The notes beneath the pieces are model-generated. The model was not told where the DNA came from and ran no database searches. It was given only the letters and a program-made list of their open reading frames with translations. A DNA stretch of 38,787 nt, from contig DCKG01000010.1 of the NCBI GenBank assembly GCA_002320605.1, positions 1 to 38,787 of the forward strand, in the 5' to 3' direction. This DNA is from Bacteroidales bacterium UBA1680 (GTDB lineage Bacteria; Bacteroidota; Bacteroidia; Bacteroidales; UBA932). Below are positions 24,038 to 32,390 of the stretch, in pieces. Numbering within the stretch: position 1 is the first letter of the stretch; each line of letters starts with the position of its first letter. The position numbers and the translations under genes were made by a program.

Positions 24038-24223
24038 CGTGCAGGTGTGCTGTCTTGCCTGTCTTTTGGGGCAATCCGTATCGGAATATTGCATCCTTAT
24101 CAGTTTGCCATCGAGACTGATGCGATGAAAAGGATTCTTGAAACTTATGCATTTGAACAAACCGAAGAAGAGGTCTGATTATTATATGAACTCGCAGCGG
24201 CCGATTTCCATTGAGGAAATGCT

Positions 24224-24255
24224 GGGTCAAGTCCAAAATCCTTTGTTTAAGAATG
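24224..24255 (-). repeat. 32-bp boundary repeat, inverted copy
   Basis: The reverse complement matches 25340-25371 at 29 of 32 positions. Together the two copies bracket 1148 bp and point in opposite directions, as ends of a transposed unit would. A third copy is at 1670-1701. Confidence 0.7.
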
Positions 24256-24300
24256 AATGTGCTTACCTTGGAACGAATGGCCCTCCGAGCGGTATTTGGA

Positions 24301-24460
24301 GGCGATTGCCTGAAGCATGACGGAAATATGCAATCTGACCCGAGTGTGACACAGATCACGGAAGAGATTGCATGCGCATCGTCCTTTCCCACACATGCAC
24401 GAGATGAAGTTTTTGAGTGATTACTTATTAATCGCCATCCTATTCAAACGTCCCCTCGCA
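24301..24460. repeat. 160-bp dispersed intergenic repeat, copy B
   Basis: Gap-free partner of 993-1152, about 80% identical by eye. It continues into a degraded GCTTTTAAAAGC-type palindrome (GCTTCTTGAAAGGG near 24466) and then the 103-bp REP-like block, the same order as in copy A but without the 150-bp insert found there. Confidence 0.8.
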
Positions 24461-24514
24461 CTGTGCTTCTTGAAAGGGTGGCGAGGCAGGCCAATGTGGT
24501 TATAGCGCCTTCAG

Positions 24515-24617
24515 ATGCAAACATGCCTGCTCGCCAATTGCAAACGTAGGAATAGAATCGGCTCTGGATGACGGGATGGTTGGACAAAGTTCATGAAACA
24601 AGTTCATGATGACGTGG
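24515..24617. repeat. 103-bp REP-like repeat, copy B
   Basis: Gap-free partner of 1370-1472. The palindrome TTCATGAA-ACAAG-TTCATGA occupies the place of the ATCCTGAAA palindrome in copy A. Two or three degenerate 22-bp units (GGATG.CGTGGTGGTTCGT) follow to about 24650, the counterpart of the 25-bp array at 1461. Confidence 0.75.
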
Positions 24618-24957
24618 TGGTTCGTACAGGATGGCGTGGTGGTTCGTGCTGGATGAAGTAGAGAGTCGTTCAGGATGAACGTAGTGGAATTTCGAGAAGT
24701 GCTGTCGGAACATATCCCTCCGGAGGCTCTGCAAAGGGGTGCTGGTCGACAACGTGGTAAGCGTCTCCGGAGATAGGTATTGATAGGCCGACGCCTCTGA
24801 GATACCTTTGCATGAAAAAAGCTCTTGGGAGGCCTCGATGTCGAGACATGACCTTCCCTACGCACTTCCGTGCAGCCTGCCTCGACAGCGTTTTGCGAGG
24901 CACTTATTCCGAACGGTTTGAATATCCGTATGCAATTCTTTATTGCTTCAGCATCGT

Positions 24958-25001
24958 CAAGGTTTTGTGAAACCTTGAAGAGAGGTTGTGATTATTCACA
25001 A
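24958..25001. other. Two adjacent perfect hairpins
   Basis: CAAGGTTT-TGTG-AAACCTTG (24958-24977) and TTGTGA-TTAT-TCACAA (24986-25001). No T-run follows on either strand, so terminator function is doubtful. Confidence 0.5.
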
Positions 25002-25339
25002 TCGTAGGCAACGGTGACATTCATTTCAAGTGCCAAGGACACATATTCCCATTGCCAACCACTGTTCGTAGAAACTGGGTGGGCGGCGCAGTCCTTCATT
25101 CCAAGCCAGCCGGTGGCACTATGCCGTCGCCCATAAATTCTCGTCCTTCTAAGCGAGTATATGGATGTATTCTTTGCGACCACTGCCTCACCGGCAGCCC
25201 CACATTTCACGTTGACGGCAAAACGAGTTCTCATCTTTCTTCCGTCATCCGGGCTTGACTAGGAACATAGCATTGCGGACACTAGATTTGAATCAAGTTC
25301 TGGATGAGGGGGAGGATCTTTCATGATGATGACGTAGCG

Positions 25340-25371
25340 TATTCTTAAACACAGGATTTTGGACTTGATCC
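25340..25371 (+). repeat. 32-bp boundary repeat, direct copy
   Basis: Direct match to 1670-1701 (30 of 32) and inverted match to 24224-24255. A 12-bp piece, TTCTTAAACACA, also occurs at 36199-36210, upstream of the RAYT-like gene. Confidence 0.7.
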
Positions 25372-25456
25372 AAAGGATAGCGTACGAAAAAGATCTCCCG
25401 CGCTAGGAGAAACTCAGGCACGGGAAATCTGGAATTAATAAGTTTATGGGTATTAA

Positions 25457-27757
25457 TTAGTTGCCGAGGGTGCGACCTGCGCCGCCTGTGCCTGTCCCAG
25501 CACCTCCAGCCTGGCTGTTAGCACCATTCTGGACGCCGCCGACGATGTCATCGTTCTCAATGGTTCTGTTCACGCGTTTGACGCCAGCTTTCAGGTTTCC
25601 GAACCTGTAGCTGAGCCTGAGGCCGACCTGCCTAATCCTGACGTCGATTTTGGTTTTTCCAGTGTAGTCGCCATTAACCGTCTTCATAGTGAGATTGTTG
25701 TGATCCCAGTCGAACGGATTCACAGCCGCGATGCTCACGGTGAGCCTGTCCTCTTTCAGGAATGACCTCTGCAGAGAGGCGGTGTAGTAGTAGTAATTCG
25801 GTCCGTAGCCGTAAACGCTGGCGAGAGAACGTCCGAACGACCCGCCTCCGCCGACGTTGAGGATGAGTTTCCACGGAAGATTCTGCTGCACGAATGCCAT
25901 TGCGGTCCCTGACCAGCCATCGAGTTCAAGGCCAAGGTTGTTGTTCTTCATCTTGTTGTTCTCCACATGGCCGTTGAACATAATGGATGTGCCAGTGAAA
26001 GGGGTGTAGCGGATGAAGCCATCAGCCCCGTAGCGACGATTCTTCAGCACGTCATCGTAGGTGGATACTGTCTTCTCGTCTCGAACGAAGCTGACCTCGG
26101 AGATCTGGTCGTTGGAAAAGTTCACGAAAGGCGACAGAGTCAACATCATTTTCTGGCTCATCCTCATGAATTCCAGGGTGAAGGAATGATTCATGGCGCT
26201 GTTCAGGGCTGGATTTCCGTAGTTCAGCGATGATGGCGTCTCGACCCTCGCAGGGTTCAGGTAGCTGATTCCCGGACGGTTTATGGACGACGAATATCCG
26301 ACCTTGAGAGTCGTCATAGGGGAGAATGAATATCTTACGCTGGCACTTGGCACCCAGTCACTGAGATTCTTGTGGAAGCTAGAAGCCGAGCCGTCTGGAT
26401 AACTTGCGTGCAAGTAACTATATTCATACCTGATGCCTGCCTGCGCAGACCATTTCTCGCTGTTGAACAACCATTCCGTGTACGCCGCAGCCACCTGGGT
26501 GTTATGATTGAAGCGGCTGTGAACATCCTTCGTCGTGGTTGCGTTGGCATATTCAATGTCAGTCCTGCTCTTGTTGTCCCTGCCTATGTATTTCCCGCCC
26601 CATTCCATCGTGAATTTCTGGCTCAGGGGGCGGATGTAGTCGATCTGACCCGTGTGCTCGTTGCTTGTCTCATTGCTGACGTTATAAAAACCTGAATAGT
26701 CGAATGATGCCGTTTTGATATTATTGAAATCGTTGTTCGTTTTCGATTTATTGCCGTTCCCTGCGTACATGTAGGAAATAGTGAGAGATTCTCCTGGTTT
26801 GTTCGTCTGCATCTGATAGTCCACCCTGCCGTGTGCATCATAGTATTTCGGATTCTTTGGATTCCAGGTTCTGGCATCATATTCATAAATTGAGTCTCCG
26901 TTCCTTGCAGTCATCGTGTTGCTTGAATATGAATCCTGCTTCAGTCCGAAACTTGAGCCTCCGAAGGAGAAAGTCAGAAGGTTTTTAGGATTTATCTCAT
27001 AGCTTGCACTGAATTCGCCGAAATGCATGTTTATTGGGCTTTTCTGCCTCATGGAAGTGCTCTGGGTCGTGCCAGAAGATTTGAAATAATTATCCGTCTG
27101 GATTAGCATGTTACGACTCTCTTTGCTCATGTGGGCGTAACTGTAGTTCACAGAGAAGGTGAATTTCCCTTTTTGCGCCGTTATGTAGGCGGATTCGCTG
27201 TGAATGCTTTGGAATGGGTCCACGGCTCCGGAAAGGGTTCCAGTGACTCCACTCATGCCAGCGTTGTTCTTCATCACGATGTTAAGAATGTAATTCGTTC
27301 CCTCTGCGTCCTCGCGGGCACCTGGGTCGGTGATGACCTCTATGCTCTTTATCATGCCTGCCGGCATGGATTTCAGCACCTGGCTGACGTTCTGGCCGGA
27401 AAGCGACGGGTCTGGATGGCCGTTGCGGTAGATTTTGTAGTTTGACGAACCTCTCACCAGTACATTGTCCTGTCCGTCAACGCTCACCATCGGCACTTTG
27501 CGCAGCATGTCCAGAGTGCTTATGCTCTTGGCCTGTTCGTCGTTCTGAACATCGTAGGAAAGGCGGTCCACTCCAATCTTGATGAGCTTGCGTTGAGCGA
27601 CTACGGTCGTTCCCTTCAATATTTCGCTCCAGAGAGTAGTGTCAATCTGAGCCGTGTCTGCGGCCGCCTTCAGCGTGTCTTTCTTCGCCTGAGGATTCTG
27701 GGCGAGCAATGAAATGCCAATCAGCATCGTCAATGCTAGTATCGTAATCTTTCTCAT
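25457..27757 (-). CDS. Outer-membrane beta-barrel protein (TonB-receptor-like, OMP_b-brl_3 type)
   Basis: A 766-residue protein from ATG 27757; the in-frame ATG 21 nt upstream lies inside the preceding gene. A signal peptide (MRKITILALTMLIGISLLAQ) is followed by a plug-like domain (about 60-165: GVDRLSYDVQNDE, STLDMLRKVPMVSVDGQDNVLVRGSS, IEVITDPGAREDAEGTNYILNIV) and a long barrel of alternating strands. No N-terminal carboxypeptidase-regulatory-like domain or clear TonB box is present. The C-terminus ends in a Gly/Ala-rich tail (about 740-766) after the last strand. It is the last gene of the GntR-ABC operon, 1 nt after the GIN lipoprotein, so import or envelope remodelling linked to that system is likely. 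Confidence 0.9.
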   Translation of the reverse strand: MRKITILALTMLIGISLLAQNPQAKKDTLKAAADTAQIDTTLWSEILKGTTVVAQRKLIKIGVDRLSYDVQNDEQAKSISTLDMLRKVPMVSVDGQDNVLVRGSSNYKIYRNGHPDPSLSGQNVSQVLKSMPAGMIKSIEVITDPGAREDAEGTNYILNIVMKNNAGMSGVTGTLSGAVDPFQSIHSESAYITAQKGKFTFSVNYSYAHMSKESRNMLIQTDNYFKSSGTTQSTSMRQKSPINMHFGEFSASYEINPKNLLTFSFGGSSFGLKQDSYSSNTMTARNGDSIYEYDARTWNPKNPKYYDAHGRVDYQMQTNKPGESLTISYMYAGNGNKSKTNNDFNNIKTASFDYSGFYNVSNETSNEHTGQIDYIRPLSQKFTMEWGGKYIGRDNKSRTDIEYANATTTKDVHSRFNHNTQVAAAYTEWLFNSEKWSAQAGIRYEYSYLHASYPDGSASSFHKNLSDWVPSASVRYSFSPMTTLKVGYSSSINRPGISYLNPARVETPSSLNYGNPALNSAMNHSFTLEFMRMSQKMMLTLSPFVNFSNDQISEVSFVRDEKTVSTYDDVLKNRRYGADGFIRYTPFTGTSIMFNGHVENNKMKNNNLGLELDGWSGTAMAFVQQNLPWKLILNVGGGGSFGRSLASVYGYGPNYYYYTASLQRSFLKEDRLTVSIAAVNPFDWDHNNLTMKTVNGDYTGKTKIDVRIRQVGLRLSYRFGNLKAGVKRVNRTIENDDIVGGVQNGANSQAGGAGTGTGGAGRTLGN

Positions 27758-27758
27758 G

Positions 27759-28457
27759 TTATTCTGTGAATATGTCACCTGAGCCTGATGTTGAAACGTC
27801 TTTGCTCTCGTATTTCAGCTTTCTGATGTCAATGTCGCCTGAGCCTGCCGTCCGAGCTTTTAAATTCTTCACTTCTCCGCTTATCGAGATGTCGCCGGAA
27901 CCGGCCGTCTCGCATTTAACATCCTTGCCGTTGATGCCGTCTATTTTGATGTCTCCAGACCCTGACATGACGATGCTCAGCCAGTTTACGCTGCCATCTT
28001 TTAGGAATATGTCGCCTGAGCCGGAGAATGCCAGCGCTAACGAGTCAAGCCTGAAATCCTGCATGTCGAAATCCCCGCTGCCACTCCCATGCACCTCTTT
28101 GATAGAAGGACATGCTACGTAAATGTAACTTTCTCCTTCAAATATCAAGTTATTCGCTTCGGTTTTGATTGTAAGAGTTCCGTCTTCCACGGAAACGTCT
28201 AGCAGTTCCACGATGTTAGAATCCGCATGGATTCTCACCATTGTGCTGCTGTCTTGCGCAAAACGGATGTCCAATGCTGCCTCATTATGTATCTTGTCGA
28301 AAGGTCCGACGACATATTCCTTGTCTATGACGTTCCCATCGCCTCTGGTAAGTCCGAATATGCTCTTATCGCCTCCGTTTTTCGGCACCCTGAAATAGCA
28401 GGAAGTAGCCATTAGTGCCAATGCCGTGATTGCCAAGATTTTAACTGAATTTCTCAT
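27759..28457 (-). CDS. GIN-domain (DUF2807) lipoprotein
   Basis: A 232-residue protein from ATG 28457 with lipobox LMATSC (Cys about residue 20), so it is predicted to be anchored to a membrane. The rest is a right-handed beta-helix-like head-GIN domain (PF10988-like) with six GSGD repeats: GSGSGDFDM, SGSGDIFL, SGSGDIKI, AGSGDISI, AGSGDIDI and SGSGDIFT, spaced about 20 residues. Such proteins occur beside ABC transporters and YtrA-type regulators in Bacteroidota; the molecular role is unknown. It sits 15 nt after the GntR gene and 1 nt before the barrel gene. Confidence 0.92.
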   Translation of the reverse strand: MRNSVKILAITALALMATSCYFRVPKNGGDKSIFGLTRGDGNVIDKEYVVGPFDKIHNEAALDIRFAQDSSTMVRIHADSNIVELLDVSVEDGTLTIKTEANNLIFEGESYIYVACPSIKEVHGSGSGDFDMQDFRLDSLALAFSGSGDIFLKDGSVNWLSIVMSGSGDIKIDGINGKDVKCETAGSGDISISGEVKNLKARTAGSGDIDIRKLKYESKDVSTSGSGDIFTE

Positions 28458-28472
28458 GATCATTTTAATATA

Positions 28473-28820
28473 TTATTTCCCTTCCAATAGGAGCTCTTTC
28501 GGACTCAGCCCAAGCAGCTCTATCTTCTTGATTACATTGGGAAGCTCATTTTCCAGGAACTCCTTCCGTTCGGCATCGAGCACGATGTCCTTTGCGTCGG
28601 GTGAGATGAAATAGCCTATCCCGCGTTTGTTGTAGATGATCCCTTGGTCGGTCAACTTCTCGTAGGTGCGCATCACCGTGTTAGGGTTCACGCCGATAGA
28701 AGCCCCATATTCCCGCACCGAAGGAATCCTGTCTTCCGGTTTCAAATCCCCGGAAAGGATTCTCTCGCAGATCGCGTCTCCGATCTGAAGAAATATAGCC
28801 TTGTTTGAATCGAATTCCAT
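28473..28820 (-). CDS. YtrA-type GntR family transcriptional regulator
   Basis: A 115-residue protein with an N-terminal GntR winged helix (FLQIGDAICERILSGDLKPEDRIPSVREYGASIGVNPNTVMRTYEKL, residues 10-56) and only a short helical C-terminal dimerisation segment. That is the YtrA subfamily, typically an autoregulated repressor of an ABC exporter. It is encoded between the permease (3 nt) and the GIN lipoprotein genes. The palindrome AGTGTA-N12-TACACT at 30636-30659 over the operon's predicted transcription start is the likely target. The effector is unknown; in Firmicutes cell-wall antibiotics induce such systems. Confidence 0.94.
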   Translation of the reverse strand: MEFDSNKAIFLQIGDAICERILSGDLKPEDRIPSVREYGASIGVNPNTVMRTYEKLTDQGIIYNKRGIGYFISPDAKDIVLDAERKEFLENELPNVIKKIELLGLSPKELLLEGK

Positions 28821-28823
28821 GGT

Positions 28824-29648
28824 TTAATGCTGTAATTTTTTGAGTCTGAACCAGATCAGAGTGCTGGTTATGGCCAGAATCACTATCAGGCTGATGTTCG
28901 TGCACCAGTTGAGGAAGTTTACGAAACCTTGTTCCGTGATGCTAATTTTATGAAGCCATGCCGGTTCAAAGTTGTTAGTGCCGAAGTTGAAGATAAGCAT
29001 TATTATCCATGAGAATATAGTCTGCAAGACAATGAGAACCAAGATGGTGAAGATTACTTTGTGCTTCTTGAAATACGCAGCTCCTGTGAGGAAGATGGAC
29101 ATGTACTCAATTAATGAAACCCAGACAAGCGTCAAGAATGCAAATGATGAGATTTGGACGTATCCAGTGGAGAACACTCCTTGGTTGAATTTCTGTCCAG
29201 TGATGACAAGCGGATCTCCCATCTGGGGGTCGAACGCAGTGAGAATGGCATCACTGGCAAGGTATAGTGCGATAAAAATTATTGGAGCGACCACAAGGCA
29301 GTTGAGCATCATCGCAATGAATTTCTCAAGCCGGGATGCCGGAAGCATCAGCCAGGCAGAGCCTTTCTCCTTGTCGGTCACAAGTCCGTAGACTCCCTTT
29401 GGAAAGCTGAGAACCAGCACTCCGCTTGCTATTGCGAAGGCGATGGCGCGTCCTGCGAATTCTATTCCATGGTAATCTGACAGATTATGCTCTTTGCTAA
29501 AGAGAACGACGAATATCGCTCCCAGAAGGTAATATATGATAGGGAAGATGGACATGAACAGGAAACCGAAACCGTATCTTTTCCATCCCATTTTCAGGTC
29601 GTACAACCAATATTTTCCGAATCTGTTTATGTTGAATGTGTTGCTCAT
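28824..29648 (-). CDS. ABC transporter permease (ABC-2 like)
   Basis: A 274-residue membrane protein with about six hydrophobic helices (around 24-50, 68-86, 108-128, 163-188, 197-220 and 246-265). A cytosolic stretch VTDKEKGSAWLMLPASRLEKFIAM (about 90-113) resembles the coupling region of bacitracin/antibiotic-type ABC-2 permeases. It follows the ATPase gene by 9 nt. Direction and substrate of transport are not evident; export of an envelope-active compound is the best guess from the YtrA context. Confidence 0.85.
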   Translation of the reverse strand: MSNTFNINRFGKYWLYDLKMGWKRYGFGFLFMSIFPIIYYLLGAIFVVLFSKEHNLSDYHGIEFAGRAIAFAIASGVLVLSFPKGVYGLVTDKEKGSAWLMLPASRLEKFIAMMLNCLVVAPIIFIALYLASDAILTAFDPQMGDPLVITGQKFNQGVFSTGYVQISSFAFLTLVWVSLIEYMSIFLTGAAYFKKHKVIFTILVLIVLQTIFSWIIMLIFNFGTNNFEPAWLHKISITEQGFVNFLNWCTNISLIVILAITSTLIWFRLKKLQH

Positions 29649-29657
29649 GGCTTTGCG

Positions 29658-30491
29658 TTATTTTTCGTTGAACATTCCTTTGATCAGCTCTTTGTGGAGG
29701 TGAACTGCATTGAACAGAGCCTCTATGTTGACTTTGCTGTCTTCGCCGGTGGCGTTCGGGCGAACTTGGATGTAGCCCCCCGGGAGCTGTTCGCTGTAAA
29801 GGCTGTCTTGCTTGAGTTCTGTGCCATAGTCGAAGAATAGCTTATTGGAGACTTCCTCTATCGTGGCATTCAGAAGTATCTCCTGTTTGTCCAGAATGAT
29901 GATCGGGTCGATGATGTTCTCCAGGTCCCTGACCTGATGAGTAGAGATTACTATTGTGGCGTTTTCGGAAGTGTATTTCATGATTGCGCTTCTGAATTGC
30001 GCTTTGGACGGGATATCCAGGCCGTTGGTGGGCTCGTCCATGAATAGGTGATTTACGTTGAGGGCGAGCGCGAAAGAGATGTAGGTTTTCTTCAGCTGTC
30101 CTGCTGACATCTGATTCATTTTTTTCTCGGGATTGTTCTCTAGTTCTTTCATTATCGCCAGGAACTTGTCCATGTCGAACTCCGGCCAGAATTGTCCCTG
30201 TTCCCTCGCAAATGCTGTTGCCTTCAATGGCATTGGTGCAACTGTCTCTGAAAGGAAATACTGGTTTTCCAGTAGCGATGGATTCCTGTTGAACGGCTCA
30301 TCTCCATCTGTGAATATGCTGCCTTCAACTGGTCGTTTGAGGCCGCAAAGGAGTGTCAGCAGGGTAGTCTTGCCCACTCCGTTCTCTCCGAGAAGACCGT
30401 AAATCCTGCCTTCCTCAAGAGTAGTGCTGATGTTGGCCAGCACCTTTTCGCCTTTTCCGTAACGGAAACCTAAATTTTTGATTTCTATCAT
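29658..30491 (-). CDS. ABC transporter ATP-binding protein
   Basis: A 277-residue ATPase with Walker A GENGVGKTT (35-43), signature MSAGQ (128-132, in place of LSGGQ), Walker B HLFMDEPTNGLD (148-159) and switch histidine in VISTHQVRDLE. The BcrA/YtrB-like layout is typical of systems controlled by YtrA-type regulators. It is the first gene of the five-gene operon, with a leader of about 145-165 nt after the predicted transcription start. Confidence 0.95.
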   Translation of the reverse strand: MIEIKNLGFRYGKGEKVLANISTTLEEGRIYGLLGENGVGKTTLLTLLCGLKRPVEGSIFTDGDEPFNRNPSLLENQYFLSETVAPMPLKATAFAREQGQFWPEFDMDKFLAIMKELENNPEKKMNQMSAGQLKKTYISFALALNVNHLFMDEPTNGLDIPSKAQFRSAIMKYTSENATIVISTHQVRDLENIIDPIIILDKQEILLNATIEEVSNKLFFDYGTELKQDSLYSEQLPGGYIQVRPNATGEDSKVNIEALFNAVHLHKELIKGMFNEK

Positions 30492-30635
30492 ATTATATAT
30501 TAATTAAAACACTATCTATTGATATGTTATATTCGTTTGTCTGCAATCCTGTTCATATATTTTATTTATTCACCCCATTCTCCCGCAACCATCCTCGTCT
30601 GTCTCAGTTCCCTCAACCGTCCTCTCCTGATTCTT

Positions 30636-30668
30636 AGTGTACTAGTTTATTAATACACTGCAAAGATA
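30636..30668 (-). promoter_or_regulatory. YtrA-type operator over the start of the ABC-GntR-GIN-OMP operon
   Basis: The palindrome AGTGTA-N12-TACACT (30636-30659) has further matching inner bases (AGTGTAnTA ... TAnTACACT). Directly upstream in transcription direction is a full -7 match, TATCTTTG (minus strand, 30661-30668). The predicted +1 (about 30654) falls inside the palindrome, so a bound repressor would block initiation. A weak -33 (GTTG, minus strand, 30688-30691) lies at the expected 19-nt distance, inside the target-site duplication of the adjacent IS. Confidence 0.8.
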
Positions 30669-30711
30669 GGACTTAATTTTTAATATCCAACTATGAGTCG
30701 ACTTTAAAAAG

Positions 30712-32358
30712 TTAACAATTCAGTCCGACGACAACCATCGAGGAGCGAAAGCTGAGGTCAGGAAAAGATAGTTTTAGATGTACAGAAGTTTGCGAGAAAG
30801 ATTTCAAGAGAGCCAAAAGGGCCAAAAGTGGGCTGTCGTGGGCTCCCGTTGTGCCTTCCGGAGCGTTTGTGCTCTGGAAGAGGATCAATCTTCGCAGATT
30901 TATCCACGAACATCTGGCCAATGCCCACAGTTCGTGCTTCCGCTTGCCTCTGTAGCGGGTCTTGTTGTTCCGGGTGTGGAAGCAGAGCTGGAAGATGGAG
31001 GCCTCGACATTGTTCCGTTTGTTCTTCTCTCCTTGGGGGATGTCTTCCATCATCTTCCGGGAGCGCATAGACTCCAGCTGCTGGGGCAGGAAGTACCGCC
31101 ACTTATACTTGGACCGGTCTCCCGGATACGGTATGCGCAGCGCCCCGCTCCTAGTCCGCTTGGCCTCATAGGCCTCGCCGGTTCTTGTATCTGTGATTCT
31201 GACCGCGTTCCCATCACTCTCGCCCAACCGGTAGCGGGACTGTCGGCCCTGGATACCAGTGAACACGCCTTTTACGGCAAGCGCCCTATTGTCGGCATTC
31301 TGATAGGCTCCGTCGCCATAAACAGTCTCCACTCTCGTGCCGGTGGTGGTCTCGCTCTTGGCAATGGCCTCTTCGTAGAATGCGCTGTCCGCAGCCGTGG
31401 CTCCTTCCACCTGCACGCCGGTGATGAGTCCCGGGGCATCCTTCTGATCCGTGGTCTCGGTGACGTTCACGCTATAGCCCTTCACCTTCTGCCGGCCCTT
31501 CTGACGATACTCCGCATCCGGGTCGTCCGGGTTCTGGACGCTGTCCGCCGCGATGGTCTTCCTGTCGCGGGGCGCGACCTGACCGTGCTCGACAATGTAC
31601 TGTTCGGCAAACACCCGCTTCAGGAGTCCATCCTTAGCCTTCACCCTTACCAGGACAGCGTAGATTATGCCCCCCAGTTCTCCAAGCCGCTGCAATATGG
31701 TCTCGGAGCTGCTCTTGTACACGGTCTGCTTGGCGTTCTCCTCCAGCCACGGCCGGACCTTCTTCCGCAAAGAGGGGCTGAGGCGGTTCATATACAATCC
31801 TATCTCCTGAAGGAAAGTCCTGTGCACCAGCTCATAGCGAGAGTACCACGCAATGTTGCTGCCAATGAGCTTGCTGTCCATGCGGATCGCCCGTCCGGAA
31901 ATCTTGAACTTTGCAGCCTGGAAGCCGGTCAGGCGGCTGAAGCAGGTCTCCATCAGGTTCTCCCCGGTTGCATCCGCGTAGTCGCAGATGCGCCTGCGGA
32001 ACAGGTAGTAGGTGTCCAGAGACGGAGCCTCGTCCTCCATCTTGACCAGGCCGAGCGCCTTGCGGGTGAGAAGGTCGTAATCGCACTTCTCCATCAGGTC
32101 CTCGTCGGAACAGCCAAACCCTTCCTTGAGAATGGACATCGCCACCAGCCTGCGGACGGACGCTGTAGGCGCACCCATATTGCCCTCCTTGAACAGAGGC
32201 TTGAAGACCGATTCGTCAATCCGGGACGTGACCAGACCGAAGAACTGGTTGAACCAGGCCTTCGGGTCTTCATACTTCTTCGCCGCACGCTTGCCCATGA
32301 GGTCAACGGGGTTGTCAAACAGCGACATCTGGGTGCCTATTTCGGTTTCTCTGAACAT
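30712..32358 (-). CDS. IS1182-like transposase (DUF772 plus DDE domain)
   Basis: A 548-residue transposase. The N-terminal DUF772-like part (about 45-135, FKEGNMGAPTASVRRLVAMSILKE) precedes an RNase H-like catalytic core with D161 (AIRMDSKLIGSN), the second aspartate in VETVYGDGAYQN and a glutamate in KRNNVEASIFQL. The frame is complete and stops just inside the left terminal repeat. M11 (32328) is a plausible alternative start. Its -7 box TATATTTG (minus strand, 32372-32379) is intact, but the -33 TTTG has been moved 1.06 kb away by the IS982 insertion, so native transcription is probably impaired. Confidence 0.88.
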   Translation of the reverse strand: MFRETEIGTQMSLFDNPVDLMGKRAAKKYEDPKAWFNQFFGLVTSRIDESVFKPLFKEGNMGAPTASVRRLVAMSILKEGFGCSDEDLMEKCDYDLLTRKALGLVKMEDEAPSLDTYYLFRRRICDYADATGENLMETCFSRLTGFQAAKFKISGRAIRMDSKLIGSNIAWYSRYELVHRTFLQEIGLYMNRLSPSLRKKVRPWLEENAKQTVYKSSSETILQRLGELGGIIYAVLVRVKAKDGLLKRVFAEQYIVEHGQVAPRDRKTIAADSVQNPDDPDAEYRQKGRQKVKGYSVNVTETTDQKDAPGLITGVQVEGATAADSAFYEEAIAKSETTTGTRVETVYGDGAYQNADNRALAVKGVFTGIQGRQSRYRLGESDGNAVRITDTRTGEAYEAKRTRSGALRIPYPGDRSKYKWRYFLPQQLESMRSRKMMEDIPQGEKNKRNNVEASIFQLCFHTRNNKTRYRGKRKHELWALARCSWINLRRLILFQSTNAPEGTTGAHDSPLLALLALLKSFSQTSVHLKLSFPDLSFRSSMVVVGLNC

Positions 32359-32383
32359 TGCGATTCGCTTTCAAATATATACG

Positions 32384-32390
32384 TAAATTA
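32384..32390. repeat. Left 7-bp target duplication of the IS982 element
   Basis: TAAATTA here is repeated at 33445-33451 on the other side of the element. Perfect duplication suggests a recent insertion. Confidence 0.8.

Larger units (their letters stand above)
24038..25456. other. 1.4-kb repeat-rich region without a convincing gene
   Basis: Short open frames (for example 24670-24903 and 24992-25234, both minus) show no recognisable family and are cut into different frames, so they could at most be decayed remnants. Region 24224-25371 is bounded by 29/32-matching inverted repeats and contains copies of two repeat blocks found upstream of recA. A stretch GTAAGCGTCTCCGG at about 24758 equals the tip of the IS66 element at 37232. 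Two perfect hairpins lie at 24958-25001. Confidence 0.65.

Noticed and set aside
24670..24903. 77-codon minus-strand frame, possible transposase fragment
   Set aside because: No recognisable motif in any of the three overlapping frames; at best a decayed remnant that I cannot assign.
24992..25234. 80-codon minus-strand frame
   Set aside because: No family resemblance, no promoter match, inside the repeat-bounded region.
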